Positions 38,794 to 50,954 of a stretch of 64,000 nucleotides of DNA are shown here, one piece after another. The position numbers and the translations under genes were made by a program. The stretch comes from Synanceia verrucosa (taxonomy: Eukaryota; Chordata; Actinopteri; Perciformes; Synanceiidae). Within the stretch, counting starts at the first letter, position 1, and the number at the start of each line of letters is the position of its first letter. The DNA lies in assembly GCA_029721515.1 (NCBI GenBank), contig CM056556.1:12482098-12546097 (forward strand), read 5' to 3'. The notes under the pieces are model-generated. The model saw only the letters and a program-made list of their open reading frames with translations. It did not search any database and was not told the origin of the DNA.

Positions 38794-41700
38794 TACTATG
38801 ATGAGGTCCGTCTCTGAAAGGCGCCAGAGGCAAAGCATCACACTCTAATAGGCATCTCACTATTAATGGACAGTTGAGCACAGTGAATCATTTGTCCACT
38901 TTAATCATCAATCAAATATAGGCAGCCAAATGTGGCATGACCACTACTGTCCCCTGTCCGAATCTGTCAGGATGATGACCATCCATCATCGATAATGTTG
39001 CAAAATTACAGGGTAATATGAAATGTGAATAACAATTAGTTACCATGTCAGCTACTAAGACAAACAAACTCACTGTGGTACAATCGTGTGGCCTCGAAAA
39101 TTGATGTTCAGGTTGGATTTCATTTTTGTTATAAGATCAGAAGTGAATTATTTTAAAAATGAATTTTACCTTTTTAACCTCAAGCACTCTGTTTTTCTTG
39201 TTTGCGTGTGACATTTCTGAAGAAATATGGTTTTATCACAGACATTATCAAACATGACATCATATTTAAGACCTGACATGAACAGTTCACGCAGAGGGAT
39301 GCTGGAAATGTTTGAATTTCTTTAACAGGAATGTGTGTTTTCTAAATAAGCAAAAATTGCTTCACTCATCAGTCCAAGTTACGGATCATCTTCTATACAA
39401 CATTTCTTGGGACTTTTAGAAAATGAACCTCATCCATTTAACAGATTTTCTCTTCATTTTAAAAACAATTTTAATGCCTCTTTGTACATTTTTGATGCTG
39501 TCAAATTAACATTAAACATTCAATTTCAGTATATTCCCGAGTGCCATTCTTCTGCTCAACAACTCCAGTTCTTAAAATAAAAGATTAGCCAAATTTTAAG
39601 ATGCTCACTGAAACATTGGTTTCTCTACAGACTAAATGAGGGATTCATTTTATTTTTAAACCTTGTAGCAATTAGTAATAAAAGCCACGAGGAGGCTATG
39701 CGTAAAAACCATATGCCTGAGACGGAGAAGCGGATTTTTGCTGTCTAAGGCGTAATGATGAATAATAGCCTTATCAACAAAGCACAACACATCCCAACAC
39801 GCTGAGATCTTATCAATGCTCATTTCCTCAGCTCGTGTATTTCCTGTATCTCTGGTGGAAAATGTGTTGCGTGGTTCTCTGCACTCCCACTGACAACCCA
39901 GTGATGTCAAAATACTCAGGCTTTATGGTAACGGCCCTTTCACAAGACAAGAGAAAAAGAAGTGGCAGGTGTAAGCAGATGCATCAGCAGTATTTGCAAA
40001 AAGTCACCCAATTCCCACAAGGGACATGCTAGTCATTAAAACAAACAAGAAAAGAACTGATGAGTGCATTAATCAGAGCGCGGCCAAGCATCGGCGTTGA
40101 GCTGTGGTCCGTGGCGTTTCTCCCCAGGAGCGGCTTCACCTGAGGGAGGGGGGATTAACGCAGCTGCACACTGGAGCTCCTGTATCTGAAATCTGCCTGA
40201 GCTCATCTTTTCTGTTCCTTGCTAAGAGGCTGTGGCTGGATATCAGGCTCAGGCAATCTATTCCCCTGCAGCACACTGGCTGACCGACATCAATGCCGTG
40301 CATTGTCGAATTATTAATTAAATGCATGCAAGTGTAATCAGATGCAGACATGGTCAGACCTTTGGGACAGCCAACATAGAATTGAAGCTGAATCTAAATT
40401 GCAGATTTCATCTTATTTTCCAATGCCAGCTAGCTTTGCACTTTTAAAATTTAGCATCACTTTGCACTTATTTAAACTTTGTTGTGATGAAAAACATGCA
40501 AGACTATGACTTTTCTTTACAGCCCAGACTCAAAAGAAAAAGCATGACAAAAAAAGACTCAAGTGTGTTTTCACAGTCAAATAATACAGTATAGGCTGCA
40601 GCATAAATATGTTTACAGAGGCGAATAAGATGTGGGTGCATGCTGTGTTATATTGTTTTTAGCCCTTTTCCACAGACGTGCAAAAATGCCACCGCTTTCA
40701 ACGCGAAGCAAAGTCCTCTGTATATTTCATTAACTTTTGTTAATGCAGTTGCTATGGCTCCAGGGTATTTGCTCAATGTGTGCACTTTTGCAGAAATAAT
40801 AAGATCCATCAGTCAGTGCGAGGCAAAAACAGCTTAATTTGCAGAATAAAGGTCATTGGAGCTGTTACTTTTTGAGGGGCTTTGACAGAGAACAGTGTTC
40901 AAAACAACAAACTCTGGAAGAAACACTGCCTTGAAATATTACAGTATACTGAGGTGTTCGCTTGTAGTTCTCAAAATCAGTGTCAAGTTTATAACGCTGA
41001 GCTGACTATTATGATTTGCCCTTGTGAACTGGACCCAACCCACTCATTTTCCTCCAGCAGCACACAGCATATCTGCTGCATATACCAGCAACATATCTGG
41101 CCTGTGGGCGAAACTATTTCTCAGCATAAATGTGGATGAGTGTTTCCATATCCTTTAATTCACATGTGATTAAGAGATTATTGAGTGTGCGTGGGTACAA
41201 ACCAGCGTCTCGTGAGGTTTTAAATACATACATTCATTGAATATATGAAAGTATGCATTAGTGTGTTTTCTGAACCCAACAGATATCTGATAAATGTACA
41301 TACATGTAGTTTGCATGCACTTTTCATCCTTCTGCATCGTGAATGGCTTTTGCGTAAAATTAAATTCCTTCCATGTTTGCCAATAGATTGTCTGAAGTGT
41401 GAAGTGAGAAAGCCGTCTGCCTTCCACAGCCACACGCTTTCATTAATCAGCACTAATTAAATGTATTGATTGAGCCAAGCATCAGGATTTCCAGTTGAAA
41501 GGGTTTACTAGACTGTAAAGAGCACACAACAAAAAACAAACACCAAATGCGCAAGCCACTTCTGTGCCCTTGAAGGCTCTGTCGTTTTTGCAGAAGCTTA
41601 GAAAATGAGACAAAGATGCGTCCGCTCACTTCTCATTAAGTAACGTCAGAATTCGAAGCGTTTCAGAAGCAAATGTCGTCCTTGGCTCTATACTAAGAGC

Positions 41701-42768
41701 TGAAGTCACTGAGGCTGATCGGAGTATCAATTTGTTTTCTGGCAGGATGACCTCTCATCGCAGGAAAACGTTGGATGACATGAAATCACAGCTTGAACCA
41801 ACCCCAACCCTGGACCACCGGACAGTTTACAACAACAACAACCTACAGAACACAAGCTCTGATGAAAAGACACTTTATTAACTTCAAAGCTTGCCGAATA
41901 TGTTACTGCACTTCAGAAAGTTCATGTCATCCTCTGACAGGCTGAAGCTACTGGGCCTGGTTAAAAACCACAATGTCTTTTTGACCACATAAATGTAAAA
42001 AAATTAATTATTTTTGTTCACAGTTTTACATATTACTGTAAATAAAAACAGTTTAAGTGTAAATGTGAATAACAAAGACATTACATTTAAGCTCACTGAA
42101 CAGCTAATGCTCTCCAAAGAAAAACAGCTCTAAATTTCCAAATTAAGTGATTTTGAATTTACCAGATGAGATGAGATCAGAAACTAATAGATTGGGAAAA
42201 AAGATAGTACCCCCTTAAGCTAAGTAAACAATTGAGTTAGCTGATTATTGCATTATCACAGAGCAGAGGACAATTTCATTTAGTCAAGCTCTTTAACAGC
42301 CAGAATTACACGTACATGGGGGATTTGAAATGAAAGAAAAGAAAAAAGATATGAGGTAATAGTCCACATTTTCTGTTGTGATAAAAGATAATAATGATCT
42401 AAAAATCACAACAAGCTGTTTGTTGCTCCACTGGATTCAAAATAGCGATGACTGTGAAAATGGTCATTAAAACCTTAATACAAAAGCAAACAGTAACTAA
42501 TAAGACAAACACAAGTTTGCGTGATATTAATTATTAATTCAGATGGGTTGTTGTGTAGCTACAAAAGGAGGGAAAGAAGTTTTGAAAACAGACTTAAATA
42601 TGGGATATATGTGCATCACATATACAATAAGTGTCATTCTCAGGGTCAAAACAAAACCTGCATTGCTGTAGTGCCAAGGTACATTTATGACAAATGACTT
42701 GATGACAAATTGCTATAATGGGGGGAACTCATGCAGAGTGTGGGCTACACCGTATACAGCTCCAGCTC

Positions 42769-42770
<2 letters not shown>

Positions 42771-42820
<50 letters not shown>
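42771..42820. repeat. (GT)n microsatellite
   Basis: About 25 uninterrupted GT units. Confidence 0.97.
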
Positions 42821-42822
<2 letters not shown>

Positions 42823-43848
42823 CTAATGTCTGGCAGTGAAATCATTTTTTACAAAAGCCATCTTAGTTCTGTTTATTTTTCCCACAAAGGGAAATCAACA
42901 GCAGTAATGATTTCATTATTAAACCATGGTGCAGATCTGCTCATTCACTAATAGACCAATGAAAGTTTAATCAGCTGCTTTAGCTTGCACTCCGTTGCCA
43001 TCTAGTGGCTCCAGTGTGACATAACACACCGCAGGTGCTCCTCATTCTGGACTGACTCTATATGCTCATCACAGCTGCTGGATTCACTTCTCCTCCATCT
43101 TTGACTTTGAAGGACATAAAATGGTCTGAAATCCTCATCGAGAACTTAAGACATCATGACACTGGTGGTTCACAGGGGTCACTGAAACCACGCTTAATGT
43201 CAAATGTAATCATTTAACAAAGAACAAACAAAGAAGTACAATATTGTAATAAACACCAGCCACCAACATATCAGAAACAGAAAGAAACATGAAATAATAA
43301 TAAAATGTATACTTGTGCTGGAGCAGTTCAAACCAACTGCTTATGCATCCCTTAACCCACTTCTAATCATTAGCATTCCCTGCATGACAATAACAGGCTT
43401 TTAAATCTTTTTTCTTCAAACTAATAGTTTTCCTGGCAGAACATGTAGGATCTGAGCAGTGCAAAAAAAACAACAATAGTGCAACAATAGCCTACATGGC
43501 TGCAGAATTATGAAACTCTCCGGTGGGGATGATACAGCCCTTTTCTTTGGCACAGCCCGCACATTTCCATAAGATAGACTCGCCAACAGCCTAATTAAAT
43601 AGAAAGCACTATTTGTCACATCAACAGCAGCGCTTTCCAAACGCCGGAGGACTACGCCTCAAGTTGCTGCTGTTCAACAACACAAACAAAAAAGCAAACA
43701 AAAGCTGGTTTTAACAAACATCTGCAAAGCTGTTTATCACCACGGCGACGGTGGTGACATGCCTGCTGCAGCATCATTAGTCCCCTCAGTGCAGAATAAA
43801 TCAAAGCCCTTTTTGTTCGCTTTTTGGGAAAAAAGCGCTTGAACTCAC

Positions 43849-44090
43849 CCTTCGCAGAGAGAAGAAATTGACATGTGAGATTTAAAGTTATCGGTAAATT
43901 CAGCGGGTCCACGGTGCAACACGGTCTTCCATGTTTAACGAGCGAGAGACAAGTTAAAGCAGGTAGTTTGTGGAGTTCACACCGGTGTTGTTCAGTAGGA
44001 GACACAGAGTCATGTGTTGTGACAGGAGCCGCAGCAGCTTCCTCCCTCTTCTCTCTCCTCTTCTTCAGCGGGTCAAGCGCGGCCCACTTT
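43849..44090 (-). other. megf11: Probable non-coding first exon (5' UTR) of megf11
   Basis: The coding exon at 28.5 kb begins only 8 nt upstream of its ATG, at a CAG acceptor, so an upstream untranslated exon must exist. The best candidate is a CpG-rich stretch on the minus strand that ends at a strong donor (GAAGG|GTGAGT, intron starting at 43848). It lies directly downstream of a perfect CRE palindrome. The right-hand limit, which is the transcription start, is a guess. The stretch has short upstream ATGs but no conserved ORF. An alternative first exon elsewhere cannot be excluded without transcript data. Confidence 0.5.
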
Positions 44091-44094
44091 AAAC

Positions 44095-44165
44095 TCTCGT
44101 GACGTCACGAGCGCTGACGCCAATGATGCGCCCTCCACGCCCCAAATCAACCAGCCTCACCCTGA
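44095..44165 (-). promoter_or_regulatory. megf11: Putative megf11 core promoter with a perfect CRE
   Basis: TGACGTCA, the full palindromic cAMP-response element, sits at 44100-44107 in a locally CpG-rich patch (GACGTCACGAGCGCTGACGCC). It is about 10 bp upstream, in the minus direction, of a TTTAAA motif and the putative first exon. This is the only such CpG patch I see between 30 and 54 kb. The motif is read directly; promoter function is inferred from position. Confidence 0.5.
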
Positions 44166-44439
44166 ATCACTTCTCCTCTTAAGACACTCGTATAATGTTC
44201 CGACTCCGAGAACAACTTCACCCGAAATGCACCAGAGCCAGCTGCCCATTAAAGGGGCATTATGGTGCAGCTATAAGCACCATAGATTTGGGCCATTAGG
44301 AGCCTACTAGCCTACTGCATTGTGAAAGTGAAATTTAAAAACAACACTTTTGAATACAAAGTTATGAACACATACAAAACAGCTTCTTCAGTCTAGGCAA
44401 CAAAACTACAACTGCTTTAGATTTAGTCAACAATACCTC

Positions 44440-44870
44440 TTTATTTAATTTATTTTATTTTATTGATCGTTCATAGGGGGAAATTCACTTGTTACAATAG
44501 GATAAATAAGTTTGAAATAGGAAATACAATAACACAACAGTAGTGAAATAATATGTTAAGTAATAGTAGTAATAAAAAAATAATTATTAATAGTATTATT
44601 TATTAATAATAATACATTTTGAATAGCAAATGAAATGAAATACAGTATTCAAATTATCGATATGAAGTATAAAATCCAAACAGTGCAAATTTATTATGCA
44701 AATTATTATTAATGATTAACTATTGTTGTATTGTGATGATAAATGACAGTGATGAGATGAATCCAGTTTTGTTAATATTGGCCAATGAAGCTGATTTTAA
44801 AAAGTCTCATTGCTGACGACAGCAATGACCTGCAGTAGTGCTGTCTTGCAGGGAAGCATTATTTTTTGGC
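44440..44870 (-). mobile_element. Non-LTR retrotransposon 3' fragment (probable)
   Basis: Read on the minus strand, it ends GTAACAAGTGAATTTCCCCC and then GATCAATAAAATAAAA, a form common at fish LINE/SINE 3' ends. Upstream sequence (GACAGCACTACTGCAGGTC, GTCGTCAGCAATGAG) also resembles interior parts of such elements. No reverse transcriptase reading frame is left. Confidence 0.5.
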
Positions 44871-45810
44871 TTAAAAAAATCTAAAGATGAATCTTAAGGC
44901 TTCTGAACACAAAGACAAGTAGTAGTAGGCTTCTACTGACCTACATCTATGGTGCTTATAGTACCTGATAAAGCCTATTTAACAGCCTGTCAGCAGTCAA
45001 ACTAGACTACTTTCAAAAAGCAAAGATAGTTTTCTTATTCCATGAAAAATCATCTGTCAGCTTGCAACAACTGTAACATGCAAAATTATAGATGACGTGA
45101 AAGTGGGTAAATTGCCCAGAACAGCATAATTATCATAATTAAATCCTATATTTTTCTGCAAGAATGAACACTTCAGTTCTCATCTGAACCAGGAAAGAAA
45201 GATGAAGTCAGATCAGGCAGAATGAGGTTTTCCTTCGTGATTGTTCAAAACCCACCTGTAATGGAGTAATCTCAGGTACCTTTGACAGATTTAAGCTGCA
45301 GCTTTAGAGATGAAGACAAATGACAGTTGATCACAAAAAGTCTTTGCAAGGTTTGAGGCGACCGCACAACCCTGATGTTCCCCAAAGAAGGACATCCCCC
45401 TTTAGATTTTCCACTTGGAACATTTGGAAATCTAGCACTGAATCTAGTTTCTCACTGTGAAATGTAATAGAGGTGTGTTTCTTAGATGGGGGTCAGAGGT
45501 TTTTGAGTGTAGAGGCCAGACCAAAAGTGCTTTTGAAACTGGCTCCTGTCACTCTTATATCATATATCATTCTGTAGGATATCAGAAGATTATTCTCTCT
45601 GATGTAATAATTTGGCCTTTTATTGGCCTTTTAACTAATGAGTACTGATTTTCATGGTGAATATAGTTAGAAGATAGTGAGAAATGCCCACCACACTTTG
45701 ACTGAGCTCAAAATTAATCTATATGCTGAAATTGCTTGTTTCTCAGTGTGTACAGCAGTTGGGGATATGTTGTGACTTACGTACGTACTGTACAGGTGGA
45801 TATTGTAATC

Positions 45811-46008
45811 TCATGATTCCCAAACCTTTTAAAGTCAAGGACCCTTCAACTGATGTATATTTAATTTTGGAACTCCATCTGAGGTCCATTTATATGAGTC
45901 TTTGTTACTCTATCAGGCAGAAAAGAAAACACAACAAAGGAGAAGAAATGCAAATGCTTTACTACAAATACATTGACGGGCCTCCTGACCCCACTTTAAC
46001 AACCACTG
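45811..46008. mobile_element. hAT-like short element (probable)
   Basis: The left end TGATTCCCAAACCTTTT...AAGGACCC and right end TGACCCCACTTTAACAACC+ACTG resemble the CAGTGGTTCCCAACC and GGACCCCACTTTGAGAACC+ACTG ends of fish hAT elements. It is about 200 bp. The left terminal bases are eroded and no clear 8-bp target duplication is visible. Confidence 0.45.
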
Positions 46009-46054
46009 CTGTAGTCCATCTTGGTAAACCAAACCTGCACTATTCCCAGTGTAC

Positions 46055-46056
<2 letters not shown>

Positions 46057-46104
<48 letters not shown>
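46057..46104. repeat. (GT)n microsatellite
   Basis: About 24 GT units. Confidence 0.97.
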
Positions 46105-46106
<2 letters not shown>

Positions 46107-47028
46107 CGTGTCTCAATCAGTTACAAGTAACCTGCTTGTTCTGCCTCAGTAAAGATGAGTGTTGGACTTCAAACTGTTTTCATACTTTATCAGAAATGTG
46201 TTTGCAGCCACATTTGGTCCTCTGTGTGCCGTCTTTGGCGCAGACCCAGATGAACTACATCTGCCCAAAAGTAAAAGAAGACACACAGGCCCTTGCTTCT
46301 GTATTAGCTCAAGTTATCTTCCCCAAACAGAAGGGCACAGCTCCACCTTCCAGTCGCCACTGGCTAAGGGACATTATGCTCTGTATGAAACATGAAAATC
46401 CATTATACCACTCAAGGATCTGCAAACAAATATTTTTTTTGAATGCTTGCCTGAACTTATTTATATTACTCCTTTGTTTTCGTTTGATCCTTTTCATGCC
46501 TGGTTTAGAAGAGGAAGATCCAAATCAGAAGAAGAGCAAAATTTGTCTGCTACATTAACCTAAGTGTAACATGTAGCTTCTACCATATATAGTCATGTTT
46601 TGTGGTTGAACACCATTAAGTAATGTTGTTTAAGCATGATGTGCAATAACTTAACATTGTGTAAATTAATTTGTGTCAGCAGTACCTAATGCATTTTGGG
46701 TAGGACAGCAAATTGTGTGTACAACTCCAGAGCAGAAAGTGGCAGTAGTGTTCGAACCGGCAGTTTGGAAACTACTTCCTAAAGATCAGCACACAGTTCA
46801 AATGCTGGAAGTCTGCAATGTTTGTTGTGGACAGTAAGCTAAGTCCTTTACTTGATTTAAAATAACTTTGAATCAAAAATAAACCACTGCACAGAAATGT
46901 CATATGAAGTGACATAGCAGCTAACCATAGCAGCATTACTTGCTATTAGTTGCTATGGTTAGCTACTTAGCATTTTCGGCGCCTGCTAAATGATCGTATT
47001 AAAATTGGGTGGAAATACAGTATATATT

Positions 47029-47061
47029 ATTTAACAAATGTGTGTATATACTGTGTGTGTG

Positions 47062-47097
<36 letters not shown>

Positions 47098-47123
47098 TAG
47101 ATACTGTATACATACAGTATCTA

Positions 47124-47180
<57 letters not shown>

Positions 47181-47429
47181 ATCCATCCATCCATTATCTA
47201 ACGCTTATCCTCATAGGGTCGTGGGGGGGCTGGAGTCTATCCCAGCTGTCTTAGAGCGGAGGGCAGGGTACACCCTGGACAAGTCTCCACCTCATTGCAG
47301 GGCACATAGAGACAGACAACCACTCACACTCACATTCACACCTACGGACAAGTGGAATTGGAAACTAACTAACTATACTAACTATATATATATATATATA
47401 TACAGTATATACACACACATTTGTTAAAT
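47029..47429. repeat. 400-bp region bounded by a 26-28-bp inverted repeat and containing a SINE and a (TA)n palindrome
   Basis: ATTTAACAAATGTGTG+TATATACTGT at 47029-47054 returns as its reverse complement at 47402-47429, with two extra bases. Inside are (TA)n, a second palindrome (AGATAGATACTGTAT, AC, ATACAGTATCTATCT) centred at about 47112, more (TA)n, and a SINE fragment. It could be a foldback or MITE-like unit, or a recombination product. Confidence 0.7.
47176..47360 (-). mobile_element. tRNA-derived fish SINE, copy 1 (3' part)
   Basis: (ATCC)n at its left edge is the (GGAT)n tail on the minus strand. Core: CTTATCCTCATAGGGTCG, CCCAGCTGTCTTAGAGCGG, ACACCCTGGACAAGTCTCC. The tRNA-like head is missing. 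Confidence 0.85.
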
Positions 47430-47460
47430 AAAATATTTAAAAAGAATAAAAACATTAAAT

Positions 47461-47541
47461 AAAAGGTTATGAAACACACATGCACATGCATTAATGGGGA
47501 GTTGTCAGAGTTAGGATGCAGCCCCGCATCCAGGCGCCCTA
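47461..47541 (-). mobile_element. Fragment of the second SINE family
   Basis: Matches the middle of the SINE at 61440-61815: AACACACATGCACATGCATT, GTCAGAGT, GCAGCCCCGCATCCAGGCGCC against GCTGCCCCTTATCCAGGCGCC. About 80 bp survive. Confidence 0.65.
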
Positions 47542-50500
47542 TCTTTTTAAAAACTGTGAGCCCATAGTCAAGAAAACACATCACTTAAAGCACATTTTAG
47601 ACGTTTAAACAGCACAGCATTTCGGCGATATTAATTCATGAAGTCTGCTCTGAGTAGTCTCCATCCTGGCCAGAGGGAGAGGACACTCAAGGTGAAGGGA
47701 ACAAGGACGTGCAGGGTCTCTCTGTGTGGCGTAAAATCAGATTTTAGTACCAGATTGGTTGAAGTTTTGGCTTCCAACTAAACAGAGAAAAGATCCACTG
47801 TGTTGTGTCACCTTGTGGGTTGAGGAGGGAATCTCAAACACCCCAAATGAGAATCAACCACTGAATAAAAAGGAAATAATATGCTTATTAATGTAAAAGA
47901 ACAGTGCAACAGGGTGCCCACTTGTCTACAATAGCTGTCCCATCATGTTGCTAAATTTATGTCTTGCACAAATTTGCATGTTTGGGAGCCCAACTGTTGG
48001 CCTCTCTCCTCAACTGTCTGCTGTTATCGGCTGCTTCAGAAGCTGCCTTTGTGGCCCGTTGTAATCCCTGGCCACAAATCCCTGACTCCCCAAACAAAGT
48101 GGTGGAGGATGAAGCAATAGATCCACAGCATCAAACAAGACATGGTGTATTCTGGTTTTCCAGCACTGCTTGTCCTCGATCAGATTCACTGCATCTGAGG
48201 TTATTCCTTTCATTTCTCATCTGCTGTCTCCCCATGATGCAGCAATGTCTGCTGAGTAAACAGTGTTGGACTGAAGCTCTGGAGCTGAAATCTGATGGCC
48301 TATGTGACATCTGTGGTAATTGTAAACCTACAAATCCAACCAAACTAAAAAAAGACACATTATTTCAAACAATCTTTTTTGATATTATGTGCAGAAGAGG
48401 AAATGTTGAAGACATAGCATGCATTAGCTGCTCAGATGACTGAGAACTCAACATCTGTTGGAATTTGGAAACAGACAGAAAATAACTGAAATAAATACTG
48501 TTAAAGAACTGTTTTTGGTTTTATTTGCCCAAGTTTAGAGATATTGTGCTTTCTGTTGCCGTGATTAAAATGGGAATAAATATAATTTTTTATTGGTGGT
48601 ATTCTTTGAAAACTGACATTTCTGGATTATCCTCAGACCTTCCAGTCAACAGTTTTCATTTGAACTACTTTCTAACAAAGAAACAGCCCTCATAAAAATC
48701 TGTTGACAGCAAGGTCTGTGGATTATCCACAGGGACACTGCCTCCGAAAAGAAATGTTGCTGCTGAATATTTTAAAGATCCCCTCCAGACATGTTAAGAT
48801 ATAAAGAAAAATACTCTGCTTTGAATAATAATTTGAGTCTGATGGATTTTTTTTTTCCACAAAAATAATTAAAAAACTTGGTGAAAAATCTTAAAATCGT
48901 CTCTTTCTCCTTCATTGAAAAATCCAGAATGTCTATTATTCATATAAAAGATGCAAAGAGGAGACTTCTCTATGTGCACTGGAGGTTTCAAGCTTCCACA
49001 TCATGTCAAAACATTATGCCTATATGAATACCTTTTAAACTCAGATTAAAGGTGAGCACAGAGAAATTGTGTTGGAAAAAATATTTGGAATAGCCCAAAT
49101 AAAATAGATAATTTCCATTGCATTACTGCAGTGCCCCCCACTGGATCTGGAAGACCCCTAGCTTACAGATCAAATGTGGTGAAAACAAAATTCTCTGAGA
49201 GAGAGCAGTTCCCCACCATATCAGCTTTTGAACCCTTAATACAAAGCAATCTACTGTAGTACTTGCAGCTCCTCGACCCCCAGGAAGGCTATCCACTGGT
49301 GCAGATGTTTTATGGTCCATGTGGGAGACCAGGTCTGATGTGCTCGAGTGCCCACAACCCAATTTGTCAAGAGCAACTTAGGATTCACACGGTTCCTGTC
49401 CATGGGCTCGAGACAGGACACGACCAATCTTTCCTCTCTGTCAGTTTTAGTTTATGGAGAAAAAGATGATTTTGGCAGTAAGATGCTTTTGGTAAACCAG
49501 GCACGGCTCAGTGGCCTTGTGTCTGTCAGGACAATGTGTAGAGAAAGAGCAGATTGTAAAAACGGCAGTCAGTTTATGCTTGACGTCCAATCTACATGGT
49601 GCAGTTAGGCTGACAGCTGACACATCAGTCATGAGGGAAGGTGATGGGCTTCTGTCTAACAGGCAAAACCCTTCATTGGTGGTTATGATTCATTTTCTTC
49701 CACAGAGGTCAAATAGTCTGACCAATACAGTGTGTATGTGTCTAATTTAGAGAGAAAATAGATCGGAAAGTTTCATGAATTAATAAATACTGTTCAAATC
49801 AATTTAATGTCCAGAGATTACTCCTGACGGAGTGTCTTTGTTGTACACAAAAGCCATTGGGATTCCAATATTTTTGTTTGTATATAAATTTTAAGCAGCG
49901 CACCGAGGAAATAAACAGCAGGAAGCTCTGGACTGCTGAGCCTCTTAAGTCTGTAAGAGATGAACCAAGACAAACAGAAGCATCAACAGCTGCTTACAGT
50001 ACTCTCAACAGCCACACAGTGTCAACAATAATGAAAGATACCAAATGTGTAAAGGGACGTCTTAAAGAAGGCAGGGTATTGCTGTGGGTGAAATCAGACA
50101 CTGAATCCACAGAGATCTTAGACTGAGACAAGAAGGAAAACAGAAGCAGGCTGCACAGAATCACTGGATTTACAGGGGTGATAATAACTTGGGCGAAATT
50201 AAAGATGGTGAAATGAGTTAAAAGTCCTGATAGGTGACCAAGCAGTCAGTTAGAGAGGAAAATGCTGGAAGTCTAGTCTAATGTGGGAACAAGACAAAAC
50301 TGAGAATAGCTCTAAATACCAAACATTTATTATTCATTATTTTTGCAGCTTCCACCATTTTATCCATTTGGTTTCAATCTTAATTATAATTAAATTACAT
50401 CAATAATTAATCAATGACATGAAGCTTTCAAATGTGCTCGCATGAGTTTCCTTTATGACTAGCATTTACACTAGTTGCATAATAATTACACACTTCTTCC

Positions 50501-50830
50501 TGATGGGAATATTGTCATGAATTGTCATGAAAAGCTCAGACAAAGAAGGATGAGAACACACAAGGAATTCCCAAAAAACAGCAATTTATTAAAGTGATTA
50601 TATATGTCACTGTTTGTATTCTTGTTCTGTTAACTGTATACCTATTGTGAAATATTGCAAAATCCATAAATAAAATAAAAAGTGCCTATACTGTATATAA
50701 AAAGTGACTATATCACATAACTAAATCACAATGGCATGTTATATCTGTAAGACCATACATGGAGGGGTGAAAGTGTGCCAACTAAAAACACAAACCACAT
50801 AAATGCTCAAAGAAAATGCATGCTGCTGGT

Positions 50831-50866
<36 letters not shown>
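50831..50866. repeat. (GA)n microsatellite
   Basis: About 18 GA units. Confidence 0.95.
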
Positions 50867-50868
<2 letters not shown>

Positions 50869-50954
50869 AGCAGGCCAGCTTTTAACAGAGTGGCTCACAG
50901 CCCAGGTGAACTGCTTTTCCCTGATGACTTCCACTCTGCCTGATGACTTCCCAA

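Larger units (their letters stand above)
28617..43848. other. megf11 intron 1 (5' UTR exon to signal-peptide exon)
   Basis: 15.2 kb, assuming the first exon is correctly placed. Only (CA)n and (GT)n microsatellites and a retrotransposon-tail-like GGTCAATAAAGTCTGATCTG at about 31360 stand out. Position and low repeat density are compatible with enhancer content, but I can identify no element by sequence alone. Confidence 0.5.
44166..47017. other. megf11-map2k1 intergenic DNA, megf11-proximal part
   Basis: No gene recognised. Contains a probable retrotransposon tail (44440-44870), a hAT-like fragment (45811-46008) and a (GT)n tract. An open frame at 46049-46558 starts within the (GT)n tract and has no recognisable domain. 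Confidence 0.55.
47431..50954. other. Intergenic DNA
   Basis: No gene recognised. Contains a SINE fragment (47461-47541) and a (GA)n tract. An open frame at 47964-48443 (159 codons) has a hydrophobic start and scattered Cys, but no domain I recognise and no promoter context. Confidence 0.5.

Noticed and set aside
43652..44005. Minus-strand open frame overlapping the putative megf11 first exon
   Set aside because: It reads straight through the strong GTGAGT donor into intron-like sequence and has no family resemblance. Treated as an upstream ATG in the 5' UTR.
46049..46558. 169-codon frame starting in (GT)n
   Set aside because: The first ~20 codons are microsatellite (VCVCVC) and the rest resembles no family I know.
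47964..48443. 159-codon frame with a hydrophobic N-terminus in the intergenic region
   Set aside because: It looks like a signal peptide and has several cysteines, but no known pattern, no conserved splice sites and no upstream promoter features. Kept only as intergenic content.
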